DNA of 12,255 nucleotides from positions 1 through 12,255 of the forward strand of contig CAMPJV010000044.1 in the NCBI GenBank assembly GCA_946886975.1, read 5' to 3'. Source of the DNA: an uncultured Taibaiella sp. Its GTDB lineage: Bacteria; Bacteroidota; Bacteroidia; Chitinophagales; Chitinophagaceae. Positions 1 to 6,771 of the stretch are shown piece after piece. A model generated the notes under the pieces. The model saw nothing but the letters and a program-made list of their open reading frames with translations. It was not told the DNA's origin and did no database searches. The first letter of the stretch is position 1. Every line of letters starts with the position of its first letter. The translations under genes and the position numbers were made by a program.

Positions 1-1075
1 AGATAGCCCAGCCGAGGTCACACAAAGGTATCCAGAGAAATATCTTTCGCTCCTGCAGCCGCAGGGCCGTGCTCTGCCAGATGGTCCAGTAGATGCCACA
101 TCGCATAGCCATGATGATCAGGATCAGCGTCCAGTCTGTCCAGTACATAAGCACAAAGAACAGCAGCCACATAATAGTATGGGACGCTGCATACACGCCC
201 AACAATCCTTGGATCTCTTCCTTATAATACTTACCAGTACTCACATGCCTGCGCTTCTGACTTAACCACTCGCTCCAGTTGGTCTTGGGCTCACTGATGG
301 TAAATGAATCTCTGTGTCCGGCTAAGGCCGTGTTGGTGGAGTCGCCGCAGCAATGCATCAGGAGGTCATCATCTCCGCTTGGCAGCTCGTTCCATACCCT
401 GCTTTCCTGCGCCCTCATGAATGCAGCCTTCGTACATGCGAGGTTCCTTCCTACTGCCATGTAAGGCTTACCTGCCATGGCATAGGTGCTATACTGGAGA
501 AAAGTGTGAAGAGTCTCCCAGCGGATAAAAGCGTTGAGCAAGCCTGGGTGGATCTTGTATGCTCCATATCCTGCCACTATCTCCTTGTCATTATGGAAGG
601 GAGCAACCATATGATGTATCCAGTCGTCGTTCAATGGCCTGCAGTCAGCGTCCATCATCAGGATGTATGGGTGACTGGCGTAAGACACGCCTTTACTCAG
701 GGCGAATTTTTTTCCCTTAAATGTCCTGGTTTCATCCTGGCTGATGGTTACATGCCAGAGATGGCTATAATGCTGCTCCAGCTTGTACAGTACGTCTTCG
801 GTGTTGTCTTTAGAAGCGTCATTCACCACAATAACCTCATACATCACCTTCCCTTCATGGTCCTGGTATTGCTGGCCAAGCACCGCCGGCAGGTTTTGTT
901 GGAGGTTTCTGGCTTCATCTTTAGCACATACAATAACAGACACAGGTACTATAGCATTTCTGTCTTTCAGAGCCCTCTTTGGTAAGTTGAATATCCTGGT
1001 AAAGAAATACAGTGCATAGCCACACTGAATAGCTATGGTGATAATGAACAGCCAGAATAAGACGGTTGCGAGCAC
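1..1075 (-). CDS. Membrane glycosyltransferase, family 2 (3' end cut by window edge)
   Basis: Transfers a sugar from a nucleotide sugar at the cytoplasmic membrane; the acceptor cannot be told. 358 codons are visible before the protein runs off the left edge, probably lacking only its last few tens of residues. An N-terminal membrane segment (about residues 2-25) is followed by a GT-A catalytic domain: 'VIVCAKDEARN' near 48-58, 'VVNDAS' at 83-88, the metal-binding DAD at 142-144, acid cluster GDDD at 234-237 and QKRRH at 273-277, which corresponds to Q/RxxRW of processive GT2 enzymes with His in place of Trp. Hydrophobic segments follow at about 298-325 and 330-350. The start is inferred as GTG at 1075: an in-frame TAA lies at 1105-1103 and the next in-frame ATG falls inside the catalytic domain. 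It lies 170 nt downstream of lipA on the same strand, with a tandem repeat between. Confidence 0.88.
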   Translation of the reverse strand, partial: MLATVLFWLFIITIAIQCGYALYFFTRIFNLPKRALKDRNAIVPVSVIVCAKDEARNLQQNLPAVLGQQYQDHEGKVMYEVIVVNDASKDNTEDVLYKLEQHYSHLWHVTISQDETRTFKGKKFALSKGVSYASHPYILMMDADCRPLNDDWIHHMVAPFHNDKEIVAGYGAYKIHPGLLNAFIRWETLHTFLQYSTYAMAGKPYMAVGRNLACTKAAFMRAQESRVWNELPSGDDDLLMHCCGDSTNTALAGHRDSFTISEPKTNWSEWLSQKRRHVSTGKYYKEEIQGLLGVYAASHTIMWLLFFVLMYWTDWTLILIIMAMRCGIYWTIWQSTALRLQERKIFLWIPLCDLGWAI

Positions 1076-1106
1076 GGGGTAAAGATAGTCAGCAGAGAGT
1101 AGTTAG

Positions 1107-1148
1107 TAGATAGTACCGAGTAGATAGTACCGAGTAGACAGTACTGAG
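1107..1148. repeat. Three tandem 14-bp repeats upstream of the glycosyltransferase gene
   Basis: Two identical copies of TAGATAGTACCGAG (1107-1120, 1121-1134) are followed by a diverged copy TAGACAGTACTGAG (1135-1148). A much weaker fourth copy, 9 of 14 matches, may precede them at 1093-1106. The array sits in the lipA to glycosyltransferase gap, ending about 30 nt before the inferred GTG start. It could be a replication-slippage repeat of the kind scattered through some genomes or a binding site array; the sequence does not decide. Confidence 0.85.
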
Positions 1149-1245
1149 ACCTTCCCTTACGAAACAATAAGTCTTGCTAAGCGTGGCGTAATGTTACCCG
1201 CGGTCGTGGTAGCTTATCTAATCTTACGAGAACAGTATTCAGAAA

Positions 1246-2172
1246 TCACTGCTTCGAGCTCGTCCAGACCCTTCTGCCCTCGCCTTTGATGACATGACGC
1301 TCGCTATGATACGAAGAGCGCACTAATGGACCACTTTCCACATAGTCAAAGCCCATCTCATAGCCCTTCTCCCTGTACATGGCGAATTCGTCCGGGTGTA
1401 CAAACCTGGCTACGGCTAAATGTTTCTGGCTGGGTTGCAGGTACTGTCCTATGGTGAGTACATCGCAGCCGTTCTCGTACAAGTTTTGCATAGCTTCAAG
1501 CACTTCTTCCTGCTTCTCACCGAGGCCAAGCATTATGCCGCTCTTTGTTCTCATGCCACCATCCTTAAGACGGCGTATGACCTCAAGACTTCTATGGAAC
1601 TTAGCCTGTATCCTTACCTTTCTGGTAAGCCTTTCAACCGTCTCCAGGTTATGGGAGACTACATCTGGCGCTACCTCTATGATGCGCTCCAGGTTTTCCC
1701 ATTGACCTTTAAAGTCTGGTATCAATGTTTCGAGGGTAGTGTCAGGGTTTAGCGCGCGGACAGCATTGATGGTATTGGCCCAGATAATGGAACCGCCGTC
1801 TTTAAGCTCATCACGATCTACAGAGGTGATAACAGCATGCTTCACCTTCATCAGGTAAATAGCCTCCGCAACGCGTTGCGGCTCATCCCAGTCGACTGGT
1901 TCGGGCCTTCCGGTAGCTACAGCACAAAAACCGCAGGAACGGGTGCATATATTGCCAAGAATCATGAAAGTGGCCGTGCCTTCACCCCAGCACTCGCCCA
2001 TGTTGGGACAGTTGCCGCTCTCACATATTGTATGAAGTTTGTGGGTATCTACAAGACTACGGACGTGCCTGTATTCCGGACCGATAGGAAGCTTTACGCG
2101 TAACCAATCAGGTTTCTTAACACGGATCTGCTCGTTGGCATCAGCCGCATTAACTACTGGTAACTCCTGCAT
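1246..2172 (-). CDS. lipA: Lipoyl synthase LipA
   Basis: Radical-SAM enzyme that inserts two sulfur atoms at C6 and C8 of octanoyl groups on lipoyl domains (pyruvate and 2-oxoglutarate dehydrogenase E2, glycine cleavage H protein), in the cytoplasm. All diagnostic residues are present in the 308 aa: auxiliary cluster cysteines C50, C55 and C61 in '[13 protein letters not shown]', the radical-SAM triad C76, C80 and C83 in 'CTRSCGFC', and the C-terminal 'RSSYHS' (285-290) carrying the serine that ligates the auxiliary 4Fe-4S cluster. Length is normal for the family. It starts at an ATG 21 nt after the stop of the barrel-like gene, so the two are probably cotranscribed. No lipB is visible in the window. 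Confidence 0.97.
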   Translation of the reverse strand: MQELPVVNAADANEQIRVKKPDWLRVKLPIGPEYRHVRSLVDTHKLHTICESGNCPNMGECWGEGTATFMILGNICTRSCGFCAVATGRPEPVDWDEPQRVAEAIYLMKVKHAVITSVDRDELKDGGSIIWANTINAVRALNPDTTLETLIPDFKGQWENLERIIEVAPDVVSHNLETVERLTRKVRIQAKFHRSLEVIRRLKDGGMRTKSGIMLGLGEKQEEVLEAMQNLYENGCDVLTIGQYLQPSQKHLAVARFVHPDEFAMYREKGYEMGFDYVESGPLVRSSYHSERHVIKGEGRRVWTSSKQ

Positions 2173-2193
2173 ATAAGGTGCAAATTACAACCC

Positions 2194-3057
2194 TCAGTAA
2201 CGTTTGCCAAATTGGACGCCCACATAGGCATTAAACAGATATGGCCGCGCATCCTGGTTGGCCATTATCTCTATCTTTTGGGTGTAGAGTTCGGCACTAA
2301 GGCCCACCTCAAGGGCAAGTTTGGTCTTTGGGGAAGGGGCAAAGTCGAAATGAAGGCCTGTCTTGGCGTGGATACCAGGAGCGATCTTTGTGTCACCGAT
2401 GCCCTTAGTCCAGCCTGAACTCCCTACTATATAGCGCTGACTAAGGAAAGGCTCCTTCGTCTCATCCGAATATTTAATACTTTCCTTTTCAAGCCTGCGG
2501 GGATTGTCCTGCATAACGTAGGCATCCAGGTAATAGGGCTTAAGCAGTCCTATGCTGAGGCCGCCCTGATACACCCAATGAATAGACACGGTGCCAGGAT
2601 CAGGCTTTCCGGCAATCATCTTTCGCTTGCCATATCCAAGCTTTAGAGCGTAGAAATGATTCACCTTGCCATAGATATAGGGCTTAGGCTTTTCATTGTT
2701 GATGACCGGGTTGGGATTAGTTTCCTTGATTTCCTTTACGTGCTTATGTTCAGTCAGTTCGATCTGGGCAATTCTGACATCATAGAACTTATCTGCATTC
2801 CTTGAATCCTCACTACGTATCCAGCCCTTCTCAACAAAAACACTCCAGCCGTCCGTGTTAAGCCTCACTCCACCACTGAACTCTTTTGTAAGCGGCTTCG
2901 GCTTTTTGGGCTTGATAACAGGAGCTTTCACCACAGCAGGAACGGCCTTGACTACAGAATCCTGGAGAGTAACCTGCTCATTTGACGTCTGACCATTAAC
3001 TGAAACCGCACATACCACACTCAACACAAAAAAGCCCGCTCTTATTTGCCTGTTCAT
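2194..3057 (-). CDS. Secreted, probable outer-membrane beta-barrel protein of unknown function
   Basis: 287 aa. The first ~22 residues form a Sec signal peptide (basic 'MNRQIRAG', then a hydrophobic stretch, cleavage likely near 'SVNGQ'). A Lys/Pro-rich linker follows ('VIKPKKPKPLTKEF', about residues 48-61). The rest consists of alternating-polarity segments with many aromatic residues, such as 'GGVRLNTDGWSVFVEKG', 'FYALKLGYGKRK' and a final strand 'YLFNAYVGVQFGKRY' ending in an aromatic residue, as expected for an outer-membrane barrel. No named family was recognised. It is the first gene of a probable operon with lipA and faces the OsmC gene across a 103-nt divergent gap. A link with lipoate metabolism is not implied by the protein itself. 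Confidence 0.82.
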   Translation of the reverse strand: MNRQIRAGFFVLSVVCAVSVNGQTSNEQVTLQDSVVKAVPAVVKAPVIKPKKPKPLTKEFSGGVRLNTDGWSVFVEKGWIRSEDSRNADKFYDVRIAQIELTEHKHVKEIKETNPNPVINNEKPKPYIYGKVNHFYALKLGYGKRKMIAGKPDPGTVSIHWVYQGGLSIGLLKPYYLDAYVMQDNPRRLEKESIKYSDETKEPFLSQRYIVGSSGWTKGIGDTKIAPGIHAKTGLHFDFAPSPKTKLALEVGLSAELYTQKIEIMANQDARPYLFNAYVGVQFGKRY

Positions 3058-3160
3058 ACAACTACCAGGATTGCTATTACCAATTATTTAGTATCTGTAA
3101 TATAGTAACTTTCCCTTTAATTGAGGGCCAGCCTTTGTAATTTTAACGAAAATCAGACCA
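3058..3160. promoter_or_regulatory. Divergent intergenic region, barrel gene / OsmC gene
   Basis: This 103-nt AT-rich gap must carry the start signals for both genes. On the plus strand TAACTTTC at 3106-3113 matches the Bacteroidota -7 consensus TAnnTTTG at 7 of 8 positions, about 48 nt before the TTG start; no clear -33 TTTG is seen at the expected spacing. No convincing element was found on the minus strand. Confidence 0.3.
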
Positions 3161-3568
3161 TTGACATCGAAAGTAATTTACCACGGAGATCTCAGAACGG
3201 AAGCAGTTCATTTAAAGTCAGGAACGATCATTGAGACAGACGCTCCTATTGACAACAAGGGAAAAGGAGAGAGATTTTCCCCAACCGACCTTGTAGCCAC
3301 TGCCCTGGCATCGTGTATGGCAACCCTGATGGGTATTGCGGCACGTACACATAGCATTGACATAGATGGTATGGCCTGCGAGGTGGAAAAGATAATGGTT
3401 GCTGACCCCAGGAGGATTGGTGAGGTTAAAGTAAGGTTAACGATGCCATCTTCCGGCAGCTATTCCGATAAGGACAAGAAAATACTGGAGCACGCTGCGC
3501 TGACCTGTCCTGTTTACCTAAGCCTGCATCCTGAATGTAAGAAAACAGTTGACTTCCTCTGGCCTTAG
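3161..3568 (+). CDS. OsmC/Ohr-family protein (thiol peroxidase-like), TTG start
   Basis: Probable cytoplasmic thiol-dependent peroxidase or related detoxifying protein that reduces organic hydroperoxides. The 135 aa contain the two family cysteines, C52 in 'ALASCMATLMG' and C116 in 'ALTCPVYLSLHPE', and the 'FSPTDLVATALASC' block typical of the OsmC fold. Length is normal. The start is TTG at 3161: no in-frame ATG exists until residue 53, inside the active-site helix, and the N-terminus 'TSKVIYHGDLRTEAVHLKSG' matches how this subgroup usually begins. It is divergent from the barrel gene and convergent with the DUF2851 gene, overlapping its stop codon by 4 nt. Whether the substrate is an organic hydroperoxide or another electrophile cannot be told. 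Confidence 0.93.
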   Translation: MTSKVIYHGDLRTEAVHLKSGTIIETDAPIDNKGKGERFSPTDLVATALASCMATLMGIAARTHSIDIDGMACEVEKIMVADPRRIGEVKVRLTMPSSGSYSDKDKKILEHAALTCPVYLSLHPECKKTVDFLWP

Positions 3569-4875
3569 ATCAGTGGCTCTGAGGCTTGTTGCCTTTGATA
3601 CGTAGCATAGCTCTCCTTAATGATATTCAGCCCTACTGAACATTCAAGGCAGCGCTTACCACTGCAATAGTTATTATATAATTGCAGCAGCGCCTGGGAA
3701 TCGGCAGCATTGCGGGGCTTCCAGTTGTTCTCCTCCCAGAGGGCCGTGTACTTATTCTTCTCAGCAGGTACAGATGACAAGAGATTTAATGCCTGTTCCT
3801 GGTCTCTGATATTACCATGATAATGAGCATAGAGGAAGCTGACCGGCGCTATGGTATTGATAATGATGTTGTCGATGGAATGGGAGCCGAGCGCTTTCAC
3901 GGTGGACCTCTTCTGGACCTCTTCGAATGTGAAATGGGTATTCCAATACTCACTTGCCGACACCTGGAACAGGCTGTGGAGTTCTTTTACCGAGCCCGAC
4001 TCTATGATCTGCGAAAAGAGATGAACGGACTTCTGAATTAAGGCAGCGAACTGAGCGATCCTGACAGTTGGAAAGTTAGCAGGGCGCATCCTAAGGAACT
4101 TCCATAAATGAGAGGGGACTGGCTGGAGCTGGTACTTTTGCTTCAGGTAATGATACTCGGCCTTTAGCTCATTGGGGTAGTCCTCCCGGAAGGTTTTTTC
4201 AAGCATTCCTGCCTGGCCAAATAGCAAAGCTTCAAGCTGTACTATATTATCCTTGTGCTTCGCAAGGATATTGACGGGCAGCGATCTTGCCATCATCTGG
4301 AACGGTACAGCATTCACCTTGAAGCCGAAGTTGGCAGCTAGCCTCCAGTAAAGAAGATTTCTCCAGTCGCCGGCGGAGAGCTGCAAGAGATCCTCCCAGT
4401 CTTTTAGCTTACACTCCCATCGCTCTGCAAGCAACCTGTTCAGCCAGCTTTCCCTTGTAAGCTCGTTGACCTTGGGCAGCTGTCTTGCACAGGCAATGGG
4501 TTGTGTAGTCTGGATAAGATTAGTGTACTGGTCAATAACATAAGGAGGAATATGGCTACCTAGCTGGAGGGTCTGAAATAACTTACCACTCTGCGGCTCG
4601 TCATCTTCGAACACAACATGCAGAATAATGTTGTCATAAGCTGCATCAGAGTTATGCCCGTGGCGGTTCCAGTCGCTAGTCTTTATGTGAAGCTCTACAT
4701 TGCCGACCAATAAAGTATCGCCTATCCTGATCCTTGCTTCCTCGAAATCGGGACCTGCATGGAAGTTTCTTTTTCCCGGATGGACGATGGTGACCGGTTC
4801 TCCAGAAGTGGTAAGTAGTCTGGTTGGATTGTAAAGGGAATATTGCCAGATGAACTGCAGCAACATTTCATTCAT
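3565..4875 (-). CDS. DUF2851 family protein, function unknown
   Basis: 436 aa from the ATG at 4875 ('MNEMLLQFIWQYSLYN'). The reading frame is open further upstream to 5043, but that part overlaps the 3' end of pyrF and does not resemble the family, so the internal start is preferred. The N-terminal third is rich in conserved polar residues: 'FHAGPDFEEARI' (38-49, with G41-P42-D43-F44), 'GNVELHIKTSDW' (58-69), H72, H74, D77 and H86. This suggests a metal-dependent active site, but no reaction is known to me. A helical middle part contains 'LLFGQAGML' and 'LWKFLRMRPANFPT'. The C-terminus has three cysteines, C404, C409 and C412, in 'YCSGKRCLEC', a probable metal site. It follows pyrF by 43 nt on the same strand. 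The family name comes from recalled sequence similarity. Confidence 0.9.
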   Translation of the reverse strand: MNEMLLQFIWQYSLYNPTRLLTTSGEPVTIVHPGKRNFHAGPDFEEARIRIGDTLLVGNVELHIKTSDWNRHGHNSDAAYDNIILHVVFEDDEPQSGKLFQTLQLGSHIPPYVIDQYTNLIQTTQPIACARQLPKVNELTRESWLNRLLAERWECKLKDWEDLLQLSAGDWRNLLYWRLAANFGFKVNAVPFQMMARSLPVNILAKHKDNIVQLEALLFGQAGMLEKTFREDYPNELKAEYHYLKQKYQLQPVPSHLWKFLRMRPANFPTVRIAQFAALIQKSVHLFSQIIESGSVKELHSLFQVSASEYWNTHFTFEEVQKRSTVKALGSHSIDNIIINTIAPVSFLYAHYHGNIRDQEQALNLLSSVPAEKNKYTALWEENNWKPRNAADSQALLQLYNNYCSGKRCLECSVGLNIIKESYATYQRQQASEPLI

Positions 4876-4918
4876 AGACAAAGATGTTTGATAAAGTCTG
4901 ATAGATAGTATTCCTGCG

Positions 4919-5719
4919 CTAAAGATAAACAGACATTTCCTTTTGATAATTATGCGCCGCCTCGGAGACCTGTTGCCCGAAGCTGACGTCATTGCCTGCA
5001 TAGATAACTGCACGGGAAACATTGATAAGAATACCGCCGTCATCGGTCAAGGCGTTCTCACACACGGTAGGTACATCGCCACCCTGTGCGCCGACACCGG
5101 GTATTAAGAAGAAATGTTTTGGCAGAATAGAACGAACATGGTTAAGCTGTTCCTTTCGTGTGGCGCCTATAACGAACATGAGGTTCTCGTCGGTGCCCCA
5201 GCCTGAGACTGTCTTGAGTACCTTTTCATATAACAACTCATCACCACACTGCTGAAGCTGGAAGTCGGCACTGCCGGCGTTTGAGGTAAGCCCGAGGACT
5301 ATGGCCCATTTGTCTTTAAACTCCAGAAAAGGCTTTACGCTGTCCTGACCCATGTAGGGAGCAACAGTGACGCTGTCGAATGGGTAGGTATGGAAAAATG
5401 TTTTGGCGTATTGGGTGGAGGTATTACCTATGTCACCACGCTTGGCGTCGGCTATGGTGAAGATGTCTTTGGGAATATACTCTAAAGTCCGCTGCATGCT
5501 CTTCCATCCGTCAACTCCCTGCGCCTCATAGAAGGCTGTGTTGATCTTATAGGCTACTGTATAGTCCTTAGTTGCATCGATAATGGCTTTATTGAAAGCG
5601 AAGCAGGGGTCATCCTCCTGCAGGAGATGCTTTGGGATTTTCTCAAGGTCCGTGTCCAGACCTACGCATAGTACTGATTTCTTTTTGCGGATAGTACTGA
5701 CAAGTTCGAGGCGGTTCAT
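4919..5719 (-). CDS. pyrF: Orotidine 5'-phosphate decarboxylase, class 2
   Basis: Decarboxylates OMP to UMP, the last step of de novo pyrimidine nucleotide synthesis, in the cytoplasm. 266 aa from the ATG at 5719 ('MNRLELVSTIRKKKSVLCVGLDTD'). The frame is open 23 codons further upstream, but that part crosses the terminator stem and has no family resemblance. The catalytic block is 'DAKRGDIGNTSTQYAKTFF' starting at D91, with K93 and D96 as the expected Lys and Asp. 'VAPYMGQDSVKPF' (119-131) and the phosphate-binding 'PGVGAQGGD' (207-215) are typical of the longer class 2 (mycobacterial/Bacteroidota) enzymes. It is probably cotranscribed with the DUF2851 gene 43 nt downstream and is insulated from the upstream lipoprotein gene by a terminator. 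Confidence 0.96.
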   Translation of the reverse strand: MNRLELVSTIRKKKSVLCVGLDTDLEKIPKHLLQEDDPCFAFNKAIIDATKDYTVAYKINTAFYEAQGVDGWKSMQRTLEYIPKDIFTIADAKRGDIGNTSTQYAKTFFHTYPFDSVTVAPYMGQDSVKPFLEFKDKWAIVLGLTSNAGSADFQLQQCGDELLYEKVLKTVSGWGTDENLMFVIGATRKEQLNHVRSILPKHFFLIPGVGAQGGDVPTVCENALTDDGGILINVSRAVIYAGNDVSFGQQVSEAAHNYQKEMSVYL

Positions 5720-5760
5720 GAGGGGCGAAGTTAATGGCTTTCCTGCATCAGTTACATAAC

Positions 5761-5802
5761 AAAAGCAATGTCTCCCGGGCTTGCCCAATAGACATTGCTT
5801 TT
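5761..5802 (-). terminator. Intrinsic terminator after the lipoprotein gene
   Basis: A perfect 12-bp stem pairs AAAAGCAATGTC (5761-5772) with GACATTGCTTTT (5791-5802). The 18-nt loop can itself form GGGC/GCCC (5777-5780 with 5783-5786). Read on the minus strand it begins 19 nt after the lipoprotein stop and ends in a T run, as a rho-independent terminator should. The A run on the other arm makes it formally bidirectional, but no plus-strand gene ends here. Confidence 0.88.
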
Positions 5803-5820
5803 ATAAAACTGTCACCAGAC

Positions 5821-6504
5821 TTACCTCGATGGCCTTGGCACTGCTACTGTGGCTGCCACTGGTGGAGTCGTGGGACCGGGAATGAATGACATCTGCACCA
5901 TGTTCCTTAAGTTTTCAAGAATCATTGCATACATGTCCGTGTTCACCCTGGGGGAGATATGAATGACCTCGCCAGCCCGCTCTGCATGCATTAGCATGTC
6001 CGCTGTTATTTCGGGTGCAAGGAGGTCGCCTTTGATGTTTAACAAGTCCATTACGTTCGTAACATCCTTAACAGCGAGGTTCTGATGGTTTGCGCGTATC
6101 TCAATGGGCTCTTCTATTGAGAATAATACAGGTATGGTCCGCCCGTCTAAAACATGCTCGGCCTGCAGCCAGAAAATCGCTCTTCCTGGGTTTGCACGTG
6201 CATTTATCCTGGCGGTCACATCGGGGTAGTTTAGCGGCCGAATCCCCATGTCAGCAAGATTAGAGAACAGGTTAAGGGAACCGGGCTTGTCCGTCTGGTA
6301 TATAGTTTTGCCTCGCGACAAGATTGCAAAGTCTGTATAGGCAATGCCACCGGACTTAAAATCAAGCACTGTGGTAACAGCTTTCGCGGATGTGCCAGGT
6401 GTAGTGGCTGGTGAGACGGCCATATTGTTATCGTTCTTGCTGCATGCGGTAAGCAAAACCGCGCTTAGAAATAATCCTGAGATTGCTGTGCTAACGTTTT
6501 TCAT
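5821..6504 (-). CDS. Lipoprotein of unknown function
   Basis: 227 aa with a clear lipoprotein signal: 'MKNVSTAISG' and a hydrophobic stretch ending in lipobox LTAC, lipidated Cys at C21. The mature protein begins 'CSKNDNN', a low-complexity Ser/Thr/Ala/Pro spacer runs to about residue 42, and a folded part follows containing 'VLDFKSGGIAYTDFAI', 'ANPGRAIFWLQAEHV' and 'TIPVLFSIEEPIEI'. The last ~20 residues are Pro/Ala/Val-rich ('PGPTTPPVAATVAVPRPSR'). No family was recognised. It is a single-gene unit: divergent from the sulfite dehydrogenase genes across 267 nt and closed by a strong terminator. The gene is intact, and codon use looks like that of its neighbours. Confidence 0.85.
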   Translation of the reverse strand: MKNVSTAISGLFLSAVLLTACSKNDNNMAVSPATTPGTSAKAVTTVLDFKSGGIAYTDFAILSRGKTIYQTDKPGSLNLFSNLADMGIRPLNYPDVTARINARANPGRAIFWLQAEHVLDGRTIPVLFSIEEPIEIRANHQNLAVKDVTNVMDLLNIKGDLLAPEITADMLMHAERAGEVIHISPRVNTDMYAMILENLRNMVQMSFIPGPTTPPVAATVAVPRPSR

Positions 6505-6771
6505 AGTATCGGTTTTTAGTTCTTCGATTGTGTTGTACTGTTATCCCAGAGGAGTTACAAAGAATACATGCCGCCTGGCGTTTAAAGTCTGTTAAATGGA
6601 AATTGGGCTGGTATGTGACACAGAATCAGCATGTAGGACTGATCAGGGTTATGCTTGCGGCGAGAGGCTGGTTTCCTGAAAGCGTAAGTTGTGGTGAGTA
6701 ATCAACACGGGGGCCGGGTTGGGGTGAACTTGTCCGGTGGTTTTTCTATATTGCTATACTAAGCACCAGAT
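6505..6771. promoter_or_regulatory. Divergent intergenic region, lipoprotein / sulfite dehydrogenase genes
   Basis: 267 nt with no supported ORF. For the lipoprotein gene, the minus strand carries ATTCTTTG at 6565-6558, close to the Bacteroidota -7 consensus TAnnTTTG, with a TTTA at 6586-6583 at roughly the -33 spacing; this places transcription about 45 nt before the ATG. For sorA, only a poor match (TATATTG just upstream of the ATG) is seen. The GC-rich half at about 6650-6740 contains CTTGCG and CGTAAG, which could pair through one G-U in the transcript, but no known riboswitch was recognised. Confidence 0.35.

Noticed and set aside
353..985. 210-codon plus-strand ORF
   Set aside because: Antisense to the glycosyltransferase, whose DAD, GDDD and QKRRH motifs are on the minus strand; its translation has no domain-like pattern.
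1186..1215. Candidate terminator after lipA (GTTACC/GGTAGC stem)
   Set aside because: Six pairs including a wobble, a large loop and no following T run; too weak to call.
4876..5043. Longer DUF2851 start overlapping pyrF by 125 nt
   Set aside because: The extra 56 residues show no family likeness, and the ATG at 4875 gives the typical 'NEMLLQFIWQ' N-terminus.
5720..5788. Upstream extension of pyrF by 23 codons
   Set aside because: It runs through the terminator hairpin of the preceding gene and adds residues not seen in class 2 PyrF.
6645..6740. Possible riboswitch or structured leader before the sorA-like gene
   Set aside because: Only one weak CTTGCG/CGTAAG pairing with a G-U was found; no molybdenum-cofactor or other known riboswitch core could be recognised.
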